DNA from: a virus
Length of the DNA stretch: 60,379 bases
Virus record (IMG/VR): IMGVR_UViG_3300043331_000752
Coordinates: 1-60,379 of that record
Reading direction: 5' to 3' (one strand)
Made by a program: the position numbers and the translations under genes
In this document: piece after piece, positions 47,805-56,896 of the stretch
How the letters are laid out: the number at the start of each line of letters is the position of its first letter
Numbering within the stretch: the stretch's first letter is position 1
The notes under the pieces: generated by a model
What the model saw: only the letters and a program-made list of their open reading frames with translations
Database searches by the model: none
What the model was told of the DNA's origin: nothing

Positions 47805-50800
47805 TAGGCGATTGCCCCCACGACGCGGCCCCCGCGCGTCGCCGTCTCCAGCGCGCGGCGAATCTTGCGCAATTCCTGGACCGTCTCGGGACCATCCCCC
47901 GTGAGGCCCGACAGGCTGGCCATCAGCGCCGCGACATCAGCCACCCCGCTGGCCTTCACCTCGCCGAGCGCCTGCGCGGGGTTGCGATTGAACGCTTCCG
48001 TAAACGCCGGGCTGTAGGCCGCCGAGCGCGCGTTGACCACGTACTCCCCGCGCGCCATCATCGCGGGCACGCTGTCCCGATGGGCGAGCCCCTGGGTCAC
48101 CCACCCGCCCGAGGCGAAACTCCCGACGCCGCCACCCTCGCCGGTGGTGCCGCCCGGCGCGGCCCCCGGGCTGTCGGGGCCGCCCGTCGCCCCCCCGGGA
48201 GTCGATCCACCGAAGCCGGACCCGACAATGCCACCCGGCTCCGCGGCAGACATCGCGGCGTCCATCAACCCGCTGATCTCGGCCGCCGTACTGCCAAGAT
48301 CGACGGCCATGTCCGCGGTCGCGTCCGCCAGATCGATCAGCCCGCGTTCCATGTCCTGCGCGCTCAAGGTGTTCAGGTCCATGGTCGGCGCGAGGTCTCC
48401 CATGCTCCGCTCCATGTCCTGCACGCTCGCCGTCGTCAGCGCGGCGGTGGTCGCCAAGTCGGTCAGGCGGCCCTCCAGGTTGCTCAGGCTGGTCGCCGCC
48501 GCCGTGGCGGCGGGTCCGATCGTGGCAGTCGTCCCCGCGATCTTGTCGCCGATCTTGTCGCCCAACGCGCCAAACGCGGCACCGAGCAACGCGGCGCCGG
48601 GCGCCCCGCCGAGCAAGCCGCCCAGCGCCGTGCCCACGATCGTGCCGACCGTGCGGCCCACTTGCTCCTCCAGCACCAGCGTCCGTTGCTTCTCCAGCAC
48701 CAGTCGCTTCTGGGACTCGGCGGTCGTCTGTTTCTCCAGCGTCACGGCCTGTTGCGACAGCGTCGTCTGCCGCTCCTGGGAAAACAGCTTCGCGACCGCG
48801 TCCCCGAGGATGCCGAAGCCGCTGCCCCCGGCACTCCCGCTGCTCGCCGAGGCGCTGGACCCAAAGGACGTGCTGGCCAGCGCGATGAGGCCTTGGACCG
48901 CCTCGGCGGCCATGAAGGCCGCGATCTCGCGGAGCACCGCGTCCAGCGCCGTCTTCCAGATGTCGTCGAAGTCGTCCAGGTTGCCCTTCATCAGCTGGAA
49001 GAACGATTCCTCAAACGTGTCGGCCAGTTCGTGCGCCACTTCCGCGCCAGCCTGCCCGAAGCGATCCATGGTGGTGCCCCAGCCCGCGGCCTCTTGCTGA
49101 AAGCGCGCCGAGAACACCCCCCAGGCGTCGCCGCTTTCGGTGGCCACCAGCCGCTGGTGCTCCAGAATGAGCGCCCCGGCCCGCTGCTCGGCCGTGATGC
49201 GGGTCTCGATGATCGCGTTCATCCGCGCCTGCGCGGCGATCTCCAGCTCAAAGCCGCGATCGACTTTCCGTTCCTCCAGCTCGAGATCCCGGGCGAGGCT
49301 CAGTTCCTTGATCCGCAGCTTGGCGTCCTCGGCCTCCCGCACCCCCAGTACTTCGTCGTCCAGCATCTTGCGGAGGGCGTCGCGCTCGCGCTCCAGAATC
49401 GCGAGGCGCCCCGCCGACGTGGACTGCGTGAAGCGCAGGATCTCCGCGGCGGACTCCTGGCGAGACGCCGCCTCCGGCTCGCTGATTTCCGCCCGCTGCT
49501 CGCCCAGGATTGTCTGAATCTGCCCCTCGGCCGCGAGGGCGGACGCGATGCGGTCGCGCGCCAGCTTCTGATCCGCCAGGTGCATGGCCTCGTTGCGCTT
49601 CTCGTAGTCGTCCACCGCGTCCATGTACAGCTTGGCGAGCGCGGTGCGCGTGTTCTGCTCGGCTTGCAGCTCGGCATCCAGGCGTTGGCGGAGCGCCCGA
49701 TCCAGCAGTTCGTTGATTTCCTGCTCCAGCTGTTCGGCATCGCGCCGCCGCGCCTCGCTGGCCTCGACGTACAGCTTGCGCTCGGCGTCTATCGCGGTCT
49801 TCCGCGCCGCGATCGCCGCCGGCGACTCGGCCGGGACGCGCGGGGTGAGGACGTCCTGCGGCGGGGGCCGCTCCCCCATCTCGGCGCGCAGCCGCGTCGC
49901 ATTCTCGATGATCTCTTTCCCGAGCTTGAAGCCGGCCGCGGCGGGATTGGTCAGGAACTCCAGCAGGCGCTGCCAGTCGGTGGCGATCTGCTTCGCCGTC
50001 TCGGCAAAGCCGACCACCAATTCCACGGACCACCCCTTCATCCGCTTGACCATGCCGGTGAGCGCCCGGTCGAATTGATCGGCCATGCGATCGAAATGGC
50101 GCGCCATGTTCCGGGTGGCGTCGTCGGTGATGACCCCCGTCTCGCGCATCGCGGCGATCAGGCCGGTAAAGCCCGAGTCGGCCAGCGTCTGCAGCACCGC
50201 TTGCAGCGCCTTGGTGCGGGCCCCGAAGATGTCTTGCATCGCGGCCCCGCGGCGCAGCGGGTCCTCGATCTTGACGACCGCCTTGGCCACGGCTTCCAGC
50301 ACGTCTTCGGCGGACGCGCCCGCCCGCACCAGCGCGTCCAGGTTCACCCCGATGTCCGAGAACGCTTTGGCCGACTCTGTCTTGCCCGCCAGGACATCGG
50401 CGAGCGCCTGGTTGACCTTGCCCAGCCCCAGCGCGAGCGACTCGGGCGCCTCGCCGGCTTCGCGCGCCGCTTGCTCCAGCGCCTCCAGGCTGGAGACCGC
50501 CAGTCCGGTGCGCCGGGACATGTTATCCAGCCGCTCCACCTCGTCGGCCAGGCTCTTGGCCATCAGGCCGATGCCCGCGACCACCGCCCCGATCGCCAAC
50601 ACCAACCCGCCCGGCCCCACCAGGAGCCCGACCCACGTGGTGGTCGCCCGCGTGACGTCGCCCAGCGGGCCGGGAATGTTGCCCAGCGCCTGCCCGTAGG
50701 CCGTCAGCGACGTGCCCACCTTGTCCGACGCCTTGGCTTGGTCCGCGAACGCCTTTTCGCTCGCCCGGACTTGGGCGTCCAGCGCCTTGAGCTTGGCGTC

Positions 50801-50980
50801 CCACTTCGCCGTGTCGAAGGCGCCACTGATCGCCGTCCCGGAGGCCGTTGCCGACTTGGCGGCTTTGTCGAACGAGGTCGCCACCATCGCCATGTTCCGC
50901 TCGGTGGTGGCGACGCCCTTCTCCAGCTTGGAGGTTTCGAGGGCGATCTGCCCTTCCAGCTGCGCGACGGTTAGGGCCAT
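47804..50980 (-). CDS. Tail tape measure protein
   Basis: 1058 residues. Long coiled coils (about 1-60 and 360-640), a transmembrane-type hydrophobic segment LLVGPGGLVLAIGAVVAGIG near 135, repeated IDLADATADM/MERSMGDLAP segments around 860-930 and a Gly-rich C-terminal part. It sets tail length; at about 1.5 angstrom per residue the tail would be near 160 nm. It overlaps the next gene by one base. Confidence 0.9.
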   Translation of the reverse strand: MALTVAQLEGQIALETSKLEKGVATTERNMAMVATSFDKAAKSATASGTAISGAFDTAKWDAKLKALDAQVRASEKAFADQAKASDKVGTSLTAYGQALGNIPGPLGDVTRATTTWVGLLVGPGGLVLAIGAVVAGIGLMAKSLADEVERLDNMSRRTGLAVSSLEALEQAAREAGEAPESLALGLGKVNQALADVLAGKTESAKAFSDIGVNLDALVRAGASAEDVLEAVAKAVVKIEDPLRRGAAMQDIFGARTKALQAVLQTLADSGFTGLIAAMRETGVITDDATRNMARHFDRMADQFDRALTGMVKRMKGWSVELVVGFAETAKQIATDWQRLLEFLTNPAAAGFKLGKEIIENATRLRAEMGERPPPQDVLTPRVPAESPAAIAARKTAIDAERKLYVEASEARRRDAEQLEQEINELLDRALRQRLDAELQAEQNTRTALAKLYMDAVDDYEKRNEAMHLADQKLARDRIASALAAEGQIQTILGEQRAEISEPEAASRQESAAEILRFTQSTSAGRLAILERERDALRKMLDDEVLGVREAEDAKLRIKELSLARDLELEERKVDRGFELEIAAQARMNAIIETRITAEQRAGALILEHQRLVATESGDAWGVFSARFQQEAAGWGTTMDRFGQAGAEVAHELADTFEESFFQLMKGNLDDFDDIWKTALDAVLREIAAFMAAEAVQGLIALASTSFGSSASASSGSAGGSGFGILGDAVAKLFSQERQTTLSQQAVTLEKQTTAESQKRLVLEKQRTLVLEEQVGRTVGTIVGTALGGLLGGAPGAALLGAAFGALGDKIGDKIAGTTATIGPAATAAATSLSNLEGRLTDLATTAALTTASVQDMERSMGDLAPTMDLNTLSAQDMERGLIDLADATADMAVDLGSTAAEISGLMDAAMSAAEPGGIVGSGFGGSTPGGATGGPDSPGAAPGGTTGEGGGVGSFASGGWVTQGLAHRDSVPAMMARGEYVVNARSAAYSPAFTEAFNRNPAQALGEVKASGVADVAALMASLSGLTGDGPETVQELRKIRRALETATRGGRVVGAIA

Positions 50981-50981
50981 G

Positions 50982-51227
50982 TCACGTCCGCCGATCGGTC
51001 CCGCCCAGCGCGGCGTTCAACATCGCCACGAAATCCAGCCCCGCATCGGGGGCCGGCTCGCTGGGGGGCTCGGGCCGTGCGGGCGTCGCCGCCTCGCCCA
51101 ACAGATCGTCGGGCGTGACGCGGTTCCGCACGATCTTGCCGGAGACGTTCAGCAGATGCGCCGTCTGCCACGCGATCCGGCGATAGCGCGCTTCTTCGCG
51201 AGCGCGGTACCCCCGCAGGAGCGCCAT
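50982..51227 (-). CDS. Tail assembly chaperone, frameshift (T) part
   Basis: 81 residues from the only ATG, 51227, which lacks a ribosome site. The same frame is open upstream to about 51380 and there encodes WLDFLEDEAATWLGLSPVQC followed by ARLTPRAIMALLRGYR, which looks like genuine chaperone sequence. It lies in the -1 frame relative to the upstream chaperone, so it is probably made as a fusion by programmed frameshifting, as with lambda gpG/gpGT. Confidence 0.7.
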   Translation of the reverse strand: MALLRGYRAREEARYRRIAWQTAHLLNVSGKIVRNRVTPDDLLGEAATPARPEPPSEPAPDAGLDFVAMLNAALGGTDRRT

Positions 51228-51295
51228 GATCGCTCGCGGCGTCAGCCGGGCGCACTGGACCGGGGACAGCCCCAGCCAGGTCGCCGCCTCGTCCT

Positions 51296-51380
51296 CTAGG
51301 AAATCGAGCCATCCGTCGAGGCCGCCGGGCTGCTCGAGATCCCACTCTCGGGCGCCGCGTCGGCCATCGGAGGGCGGCCA
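51296..51380 (-). other. Overlap window for -1 programmed frameshift
   Basis: In this window the G frame and the T frame are both open; the G frame ends in TAG at 51296-51298. I could not pick one canonical slippery heptamer. The T frame across the window reads as sensible protein (REWDLEQPGGLDGWLDFL), which indicates selection on both frames. Confidence 0.55.
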
Positions 51381-51724
51381 TTCTCCGCAGCGTCGCCGTC
51401 GCCGTCGTCGGCGCGGAACGGCAGGTTAGACACGTTGAACGCCTGAATCAGCACCAGCGCCGCCGCCAGATACCCCGGGCCGGTCGCCCAGTGCGCGTCC
51501 AGTTGCCGCTGGAACACTTGCGGGGTGAGCCGGCGGTTTTGCCGCCGCACCTGAACCCAGAGCAGTTGTTCTGTCTGTTCCAGCGTCAACCCATGCCCCG
51601 CGCGCACGATCCCAAAGAGCGGGCGCTCCAGCGCCCGCTCGGATTCCCGGAGGATCGGCGGCGTAAACTCGATGTCGTAGACGCGCCCGTCCAGTTCCCA
51701 CGTGTGTCGCGCGGCACTCGCCAT
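51296..51724 (-). CDS. Tail assembly chaperone, first (G) part
   Basis: 142 residues. HTWELDGRVYDIEFTPPILR is typical of chaperones of this class, and TLEQTEQLLWVQVRRQNRRL and a helical core with GYLAAALVLIQAFN follow. It ends in a low-complexity acidic/serine tail whose last 28 codons overlap the open -1 frame. It coats the tape measure during tail assembly and is not in the virion. Confidence 0.75.
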   Translation of the reverse strand: MASAARHTWELDGRVYDIEFTPPILRESERALERPLFGIVRAGHGLTLEQTEQLLWVQVRRQNRRLTPQVFQRQLDAHWATGPGYLAAALVLIQAFNVSNLPFRADDGDGDAAENGRPPMADAAPESGISSSPAASTDGSIS

Positions 51725-51816
51725 AACGGTCCGGTCCCTTCTCGTGGGCGCGGGAGCCCGCTCGGGCTCCGGCGCCACGTACGTGAGTCGCCCTGACGCG
51801 CGCGCGGGCGCGCGTC

Positions 51817-52251
51817 TTACGCCAAGATGGGCGGCTCGGTGATCGTCAGCGTGACGTTGCTTTCCAGGACGTTGTCCACCGGGGCCGTGATCGGACAGCC
51901 CGTCACCTGCGCGTTGGGAAAGTTCCACGTGGTCTGCGGGCCGTCCGGGAAGATCAGCCGGTGATCGCGCTTGGTCCGATTGACGAAGTCCGCCACGAAG
52001 CCCACGGTGGCGTTGTGGGTGACGTGGCTCGGAATGAAGTTGACGGCGAACGTGAGCTCCCCGGCGTCGAGCAAGCCGGCCAGCTTCTCCTCCCAGTTGC
52101 CCAGCGTGTCGTGGCTGGTGACCACGAGCGTGGCGCCCTTCATCGACGGCCCCGTGATCGACTTCACCTCCGCGATCGTGGCCCAGGTGGGGGGACTCCC
52201 CATGTCACTGCGCTGCAACCGCGTGCCCTTGCCGAAGATCTGCCCAGGCAT
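51817..52251 (-). CDS. Major tail tube protein
   Basis: 144 residues. SITGPSMKGATLVVTSHDTL, then NWEEKLAGLLDAGELTFAVN and VGFVADFVNRTKRDHRLIFP, is the common tail tube fold of siphoviruses. The gene order (tube, chaperone, tape measure) agrees. It polymerises into the hexameric tube. Confidence 0.85.
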   Translation of the reverse strand: MPGQIFGKGTRLQRSDMGSPPTWATIAEVKSITGPSMKGATLVVTSHDTLGNWEEKLAGLLDAGELTFAVNFIPSHVTHNATVGFVADFVNRTKRDHRLIFPDGPQTTWNFPNAQVTGCPITAPVDNVLESNVTLTITEPPILA

Positions 52252-52308
52252 TGTCGGTGCCCTCCCTTTCGTCTATCTCCGCGTCGCCTGCCCGCGGGCC
52301 AGAAGCCG

Positions 52309-52818
52309 TTACGCCGAACAGCCCACGATCATCACGTCGTAGGTGTACGTGCCGACCGTGGCCGCGCTGGCTACGTTGATGAGATCCGCCGTGGAGGCCG
52401 TCACCGCCACCCCGGCACTCGGGGCCACCCAGAGATTGGCGCCCCCCGGGGGAATCACCACGCCCGCCGAGACGGCCGAGATCCACACCACCCCGTTGCT
52501 GGCCCCGCGCCCCACCGTGATGTTGCCGGGACTGGTGGACCGGTTGAGCACCGCCAGCGCCTTGAGCTTCAGCAGGTTGAACGCCGCCCCGTAGACGTTG
52601 AACAGCACGCCGTTGACATCCAGGTCCGCGTTGGCGGACTGCGCCAGCGACAGCCCGGCGGCCGGCGTGGTGTACAACAGATCTGCTTGGCCCGTGCCGG
52701 TGCCGTTCGCGATAAGCCACTCGAACAGCAGTTGCGGGTTGTACGACGGCGTCGCGAACGCCGCTGCCTTGGTGTCCACCGGCGTCCCCATGAACTTGAA
52801 CGATCCTGCGAGTGGCAT
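52309..52818 (-). CDS. Virion structural protein
   Basis: 169 residues. LLYTTPAAGLSLAQSANADL, then DVNGVLFNVYGAAFNLLKLK and a beta-rich C-terminus, match a family seen in many siphovirus head/tail modules and virion preparations; exact position in the particle is not known. Confidence 0.7.
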   Translation of the reverse strand: MPLAGSFKFMGTPVDTKAAAFATPSYNPQLLFEWLIANGTGTGQADLLYTTPAAGLSLAQSANADLDVNGVLFNVYGAAFNLLKLKALAVLNRSTSPGNITVGRGASNGVVWISAVSAGVVIPPGGANLWVAPSAGVAVTASTADLINVASAATVGTYTYDVMIVGCSA

Positions 52819-52854
52819 TGACTTACCCTCCCCTTGTCGCGCTCCCGCGCGTGC

Positions 52855-53262
52855 TCACACCGCCTCCACCGCTACCGCCACGTTGAACGCCCAGCGAGCG
52901 CGCCCCGTGGCATCCGGCCCCAGATCAAACGGCGGCTGAATCGGCACGACGCGCAGATAGCGGGTCCCCTCGATCAGCCGATTGGTCACCTGACTCAACG
53001 CCCGGTGACACTGCTGCGCCCGGTTCTCCGCCGACGGCGTGGTCGCCGCGTGGACGACCACCTGGACCCGCGGCCGCTCGATCGCAGTGCCCCCGTCATC
53101 GTGGGTTTCGTCCGGCAGCTCCCCGCCGTAGGCCACCACGTGGGTGAACGGCCCCGGCCCCGTGGCCGGCACCGTGGCGAGCAAGCCCCCGAAGACGTCG
53201 ACCCCCGGGGTGCCGAGCCCCGCCTGCTGCAACACCGCCTGCAGCGCCGTCACCGTGCTCAT
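52855..53262 (-). CDS. Tail terminator protein
   Basis: 135 residues. A helical start (TALQAVLQQAGL) is followed by strands with RPRVQVVVHAATTPSAENRA, a helix and WAFNVAVAVEAV at the end: the layout of lambda gpU-like terminators. It caps the tail tube and joins it to the head. ATGA overlap with the next upstream gene. Confidence 0.75.
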   Translation of the reverse strand: MSTVTALQAVLQQAGLGTPGVDVFGGLLATVPATGPGPFTHVVAYGGELPDETHDDGGTAIERPRVQVVVHAATTPSAENRAQQCHRALSQVTNRLIEGTRYLRVVPIQPPFDLGPDATGRARWAFNVAVAVEAV

Positions 53263-53501
53263 GGGTCACTCGGCCCGATCTGTAGGCCGCATCGGCGGCA
53301 GAACACGGTATCGGGGCGATCCAGGGACGTGGAGATCGCCAGCTGATCGTGCGCACACATCGCGTCGGACTGCGTCGCCGCCGCCACCACCGGCGGCATG
53401 AGCGTCGAGGCATCGAGCACCAGCGCCAGCAACTCGGCCTCGGCCAGCAACACCTTGGCCTGCGCGATCAGGCACGTGACGTGTTCGCGCAGCGGGTCCA
53501 T
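53259..53501 (-). CDS. Small protein with C-terminal CxxC
   Basis: 80 residues from ATG 53501 (TGATG overlap). Helical (CLIAQAKVLLAEAELLALVL), with one CRRCG near the end. No family recognised. Confidence 0.55.
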   Translation of the reverse strand: MDPLREHVTCLIAQAKVLLAEAELLALVLDASTLMPPVVAAATQSDAMCAHDQLAISTSLDRPDTVFCRRCGLQIGPSDP

Positions 53502-53797
53502 CAGTTGGCGTCCCGCACCAGCATCACGACCTCCAGCTGGTGCACGTCCCCGTTGCTCATGGTCACGGTGCACGTCACCCAGTAGTCCTTGCCGGTGACC
53601 CCGCCCGACACGCGGGCGAACACCGTCAAGTCCACCGGAGTCGGGCTTGGGGTAACCACCGTCAGGCCCGTCTGTGCCACCACGCTGGCCGAGCCCACGA
53701 TCGTGCTGGTGCCGGCGGGCAGCGTGAAGTCAAACGCAATCGTCACGGTCTCCGCCGCCCGCTTGGTCGCCGTGTCGCGCAGCGTCGGGGGCGCCAT
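53501..53797 (-). CDS. Small beta-rich phage structural protein
   Basis: 98 residues. IAFDFTLPAGTSTIVGSASV, then VTGKDYWVTCTVTMSNGDVH, is a pattern I have seen in many phage adaptor regions; a beta-sandwich. Function unknown, probably part of the virion or assembly. Confidence 0.65.
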   Translation of the reverse strand: MAPPTLRDTATKRAAETVTIAFDFTLPAGTSTIVGSASVVAQTGLTVVTPSPTPVDLTVFARVSGGVTGKDYWVTCTVTMSNGDVHQLEVVMLVRDAN

Positions 53798-53798
53798 G

Positions 53799-54977
53799 TC
53801 ACGCGTCTCCAGCGACGGGAGCGAGCGCCCGGCCCACCACCGTCACCCAGGGACGGCCGGCGACGCCGGCCATCGCGCGGCCCGTGCCCGACGCCATCAC
53901 GCGGCCGCGAATCGGGTCGAGCGGGCGGCCGATGATGCGCACCGTGTACGAGGCGCTCGCGTCCTGCGGCGCCACCAGCACGGCCTCGAGATGCTCGCTG
54001 AGCCCAACCAGCTCGTCGCGCAGCCACGTCGACGCGCGCGTCAACGACTCCCCCAGTAGGATCGTCTCGGCGAACTGCCGCGCGACGCTCACCAGGCGGG
54101 CCTCGGACAACCCAAGCGTCTCCACAGCCTGGCGCTGCACCAGCCGCTGGAGGGTGTCGACCAGCCCTAGCGTCTCGCCGAATTGCGCGGTGGTCAGCTT
54201 GAACGCGGCCAACTGCTCGGACAGCCCGGCGAGGTCCGACAGTGTCTTGTCCGCGCGGCGTAGCAAGCTCTCCGTGGCCAGCAAGTTCTCCACGGTGAGG
54301 CGCTCCGCCCGCTTGGTCAGGGTCTCGGTCAGCCCCGCGGTCTCGCTGAGCGTCTTCTGCGCCATCTTGAGCAGCGCCTCGCTCAGCCCCACCGCGTCAC
54401 TCCGGGTGAGCTGGACTTGCACGTCGAGGTTCTCGGAGAGCCCGAGCGTGTCGCCTACGTCCGCGATTACGAGCCGCGCCGCCTGGAGCTGCCCACTGAG
54501 CCCCACCGTCTCCCCGACCGTGCGCGCCAGCTGCTTGACCAGGGCTTCCGCCAGGCCGACCGCCTCGGTCGCCGTCCGGGACACCCGCTTGGACAGCGTC
54601 TCCGACAGCCCCACCGTCTCCGCGAGCGCCTTCTGCACCTGGCGCGAGAGCGTGTCCGACAGCCCAGCGGTTTCGGCGAGCGCCTTCTGCGCCTGGCGTC
54701 GCAACGTCTCGGTCAAGGCGACGGTCTCCGCGATCGGCGCCTTGCTGGTGAGCCGCACCAGCGTTTCGCTCAGGCCCACCGTCTCCGCCTTCGTGGTGCT
54801 GACGAGCTTGAGCAGCGCCTCAGTCAGCCCGATGGTGTCGCCGACGCCCTGTGTGATGGCGCCGCCGGCAGCTGGGACGACTTCGCGATCGAACCACGCC
54901 TCGACCGCCAGCGCCGGGTCGCACCAAGCCGACACCCGGTACGTCGTGCCGCGATCGAACGTCCCGAGGCGAGCCAT
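53799..54977 (-). CDS. Protein with about 16 copies of an 18-residue repeat
   Basis: 392 residues, TGATG overlap. After a 50-residue N-terminal domain (GTTYRVSAWCDPALAVEAWF) come about 16 tandem copies of an 18-residue unit, typical copy ETVGLSETLSKRVSRTAT, ending near residue 335. A Gly/Ala/Arg C-terminal domain follows (GTGRAMAGVAGRPWVTVVGR). The even 18-residue period suggests a long fibrous helix or solenoid. Possibly a head fibre or whisker, since it sits between head-tail joining genes. Confidence 0.7.
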   Translation of the reverse strand: MARLGTFDRGTTYRVSAWCDPALAVEAWFDREVVPAAGGAITQGVGDTIGLTEALLKLVSTTKAETVGLSETLVRLTSKAPIAETVALTETLRRQAQKALAETAGLSDTLSRQVQKALAETVGLSETLSKRVSRTATEAVGLAEALVKQLARTVGETVGLSGQLQAARLVIADVGDTLGLSENLDVQVQLTRSDAVGLSEALLKMAQKTLSETAGLTETLTKRAERLTVENLLATESLLRRADKTLSDLAGLSEQLAAFKLTTAQFGETLGLVDTLQRLVQRQAVETLGLSEARLVSVARQFAETILLGESLTRASTWLRDELVGLSEHLEAVLVAPQDASASYTVRIIGRPLDPIRGRVMASGTGRAMAGVAGRPWVTVVGRALAPVAGDA

Positions 54978-55831
54978 CAGGCGGTCTTCGTCAGCCGGAG
55001 CGACGACCCGGCCTTGACCGTGGATTGCGCGGCCGCCTCGGAGCCGTGCCACAGCTCCATGTTCCCGGCGACGCTGACGACCATGATCCCGCTGAGGTAG
55101 TAGAGGACGTCCGCGTTGGCCGTATCGACGTCCGTGGTCTGGCCCCACCCGGCCGTCGACTTGGCGCGGGCCGAGAACCCCGAGAACACGCCGCCCGGCG
55201 CGGCCACGTGGTCCTGATCGGGCACGTCGTCGGAGGCGAGCGTCGCCGCGGTGAGCCAGTTCAGGAAGGCGACGAACGACGTCACCGTACCGTCGTAGTT
55301 GGCCGACAGCTTGTGCCCGGTGGTCGTCGCGGCCGACTGGAGGATCAGGAAGTACTCGAAGATGAAGGTGCCGGTATTGGTGGCCACCGTCAGGCCGGTC
55401 ACCTCGGTCGGCGTGGTGGTGCTGTTGGACTGATCGGCCGACAGCCGCTTCACAACGACGGGGTTCTCCAGCGGGTTCGCCTTGTTCAGGAAGAACCCGA
55501 GCGCGTCGATGTAGACCAGGCACTCGCCGGCCAGCATGGTCGTGCTGTACAGCTCGTAGTCGGTCCCGTTGGCGTCGTACAGCAGCGTGACCACCACGGC
55601 ACTGCTGGCGTGCTTGTTGCGAATCGTCATGAGCCGCACGCTGCGCTGCGTGCTCGACGCCGGGGCAGCGAGAATGTCGGTGGTGGTGGCCGTCGTGATA
55701 GCGGTCAGCTGGCGGCTCGGAGTGAACGCCCCGGCATTGTGGTCCGTGTAGCTGACCTGGACGTCGACCGTTACGGCCGCATCGGTCACCAGCTGCAGCT
55801 TGTCGGTGGTGTTGGCGAGGAACAGACTCAC
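54977..55831 (-). CDS. Virion-associated structural protein
   Basis: 284 residues from GTG 55831 (GTGA overlap). Begins SLFLANTTDKLQLVTDAAVT and continues VDVQVSYTDHN, a conserved start of a common phage structural family, then a beta-rich body with RNKHASSAVVVTLLYDANGT. Position in the particle unknown. Confidence 0.75.
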   Translation of the reverse strand: MSLFLANTTDKLQLVTDAAVTVDVQVSYTDHNAGAFTPSRQLTAITTATTTDILAAPASSTQRSVRLMTIRNKHASSAVVVTLLYDANGTDYELYSTTMLAGECLVYIDALGFFLNKANPLENPVVVKRLSADQSNSTTTPTEVTGLTVATNTGTFIFEYFLILQSAATTTGHKLSANYDGTVTSFVAFLNWLTAATLASDDVPDQDHVAAPGGVFSGFSARAKSTAGWGQTTDVDTANADVLYYLSGIMVVSVAGNMELWHGSEAAAQSTVKAGSSLRLTKTA

Positions 55832-56895
55832 CGCACCGCTCCCGCCGCCTGGCGAATCTTCCACTTGGGATGGTCGCGATAGTGGGGGCGGATCGCCGCG
55901 TAGTCCGCGACGCGGAAGTTATCGCCCTTCGCGGTGCCGCCGTTGCTCGGGGCGGCGCGGAGCCCCCCGTACCGCCCGCCCACTACCACCCCGTCGATCG
56001 CCGTGTCGGTCACGGACAGCTGGGGCAGTGAGCCGTACGTGGCGAGGAGGAGCGACCCCAACATCCGCAGTTGGAATCGGCCCCCGGCGGCCATGGTGGT
56101 GGGGCGCGTCTGCAGCGTGGTCTCGGTGCCGCCCACGATCTTGCCCAGGACGACTTCGTTGGTCACCGACGCATTCTGGAGGCCACCGACCATATAGAAC
56201 GTCTGCCCGCTGGTGGCGACGCGGCCCAGCACCGCGAGATAACAGACGTCGTCCACGGTGTCGCACGTCCAGTTGGTCAGATCCATCTCGACGGCGAAAT
56301 CGTTGCCGGCCAGTTGGAAATCGGCCCGCGCCTCGCCGAGGCCCATCCCGATGGGGGCATGCAGCGCGTTTCCCTGTATGGCAAAGCCGGTGCCCGTGAA
56401 TTCCACCCAGCTCAGGTCCGGCCCCAGCGTGCTGGAGTCGGCCGCGTTGAAGCTCTCCGTCCCCACCGCCCCGCCGGAGATCCCGCGCACGCGCGACTGC
56501 GCCGGCCCCAACGTCATCACGTACTCGCCGTGCGGCGTGGGCCGGAGCGGCGCCCACCCGGTGGCCGGCGGGTCCAAGAGCAGCCGGGTCATCCACTGGC
56601 GCGCCGTCTCTCCCCGCGCCCACGTCTTGCCCAGCCGACTCTCCAGCGCGTCCTGATTCGCGCCACCCATCACCTCGTCGGGGTCATCGGCCACCTTGCG
56701 AATGCGGCCCCCATCCGACTGATCGCTCGGCAGGTAGACCAGGCACTGGTTGAGCCCGTCTCCGGTGGGCGAGGCGCCGCCGTCCGCGCGCAGGTCGATC
56801 GCGCGCATCCCGACCTGCTCGAAGCCGCGCGGGCGGCAGGGGTCGTGACTGGGGAACGGCGTCCCCGCCCCGACGTATTCGCTGAGGGCCAGCAT
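55828..56895 (-). CDS. LamG-like structural protein, paralogue of 44602-45738
   Basis: 355 residues. N-terminal domain DPCRPRGFEQVGMRAIDLRA and YLPSDQSDGGRIRKVADDPD; C-terminal concanavalin-type domain from about 145 (SFNAADSSTLGPDLSWVEFT; FQLAGNDFAVEMDL). Both halves parallel the protein at 44602-45738. No hydrophobic segment here. Probably binds carbohydrate on the particle. Confidence 0.7.
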   Translation of the reverse strand: MLALSEYVGAGTPFPSHDPCRPRGFEQVGMRAIDLRADGGASPTGDGLNQCLVYLPSDQSDGGRIRKVADDPDEVMGGANQDALESRLGKTWARGETARQWMTRLLLDPPATGWAPLRPTPHGEYVMTLGPAQSRVRGISGGAVGTESFNAADSSTLGPDLSWVEFTGTGFAIQGNALHAPIGMGLGEARADFQLAGNDFAVEMDLTNWTCDTVDDVCYLAVLGRVATSGQTFYMVGGLQNASVTNEVVLGKIVGGTETTLQTRPTTMAAGGRFQLRMLGSLLLATYGSLPQLSVTDTAIDGVVVGGRYGGLRAAPSNGGTAKGDNFRVADYAAIRPHYRDHPKWKIRQAAGAVR

Positions 56896-56896
56896 C

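Noticed and set aside
48080-50974. A 964-codon plus-strand open frame opposite the tape measure gene
   Set aside because: Mirror frame of a GC-rich coding sequence; composition is Arg/Gln/Leu/Gly without any domain, while the minus strand has a clear tape measure.
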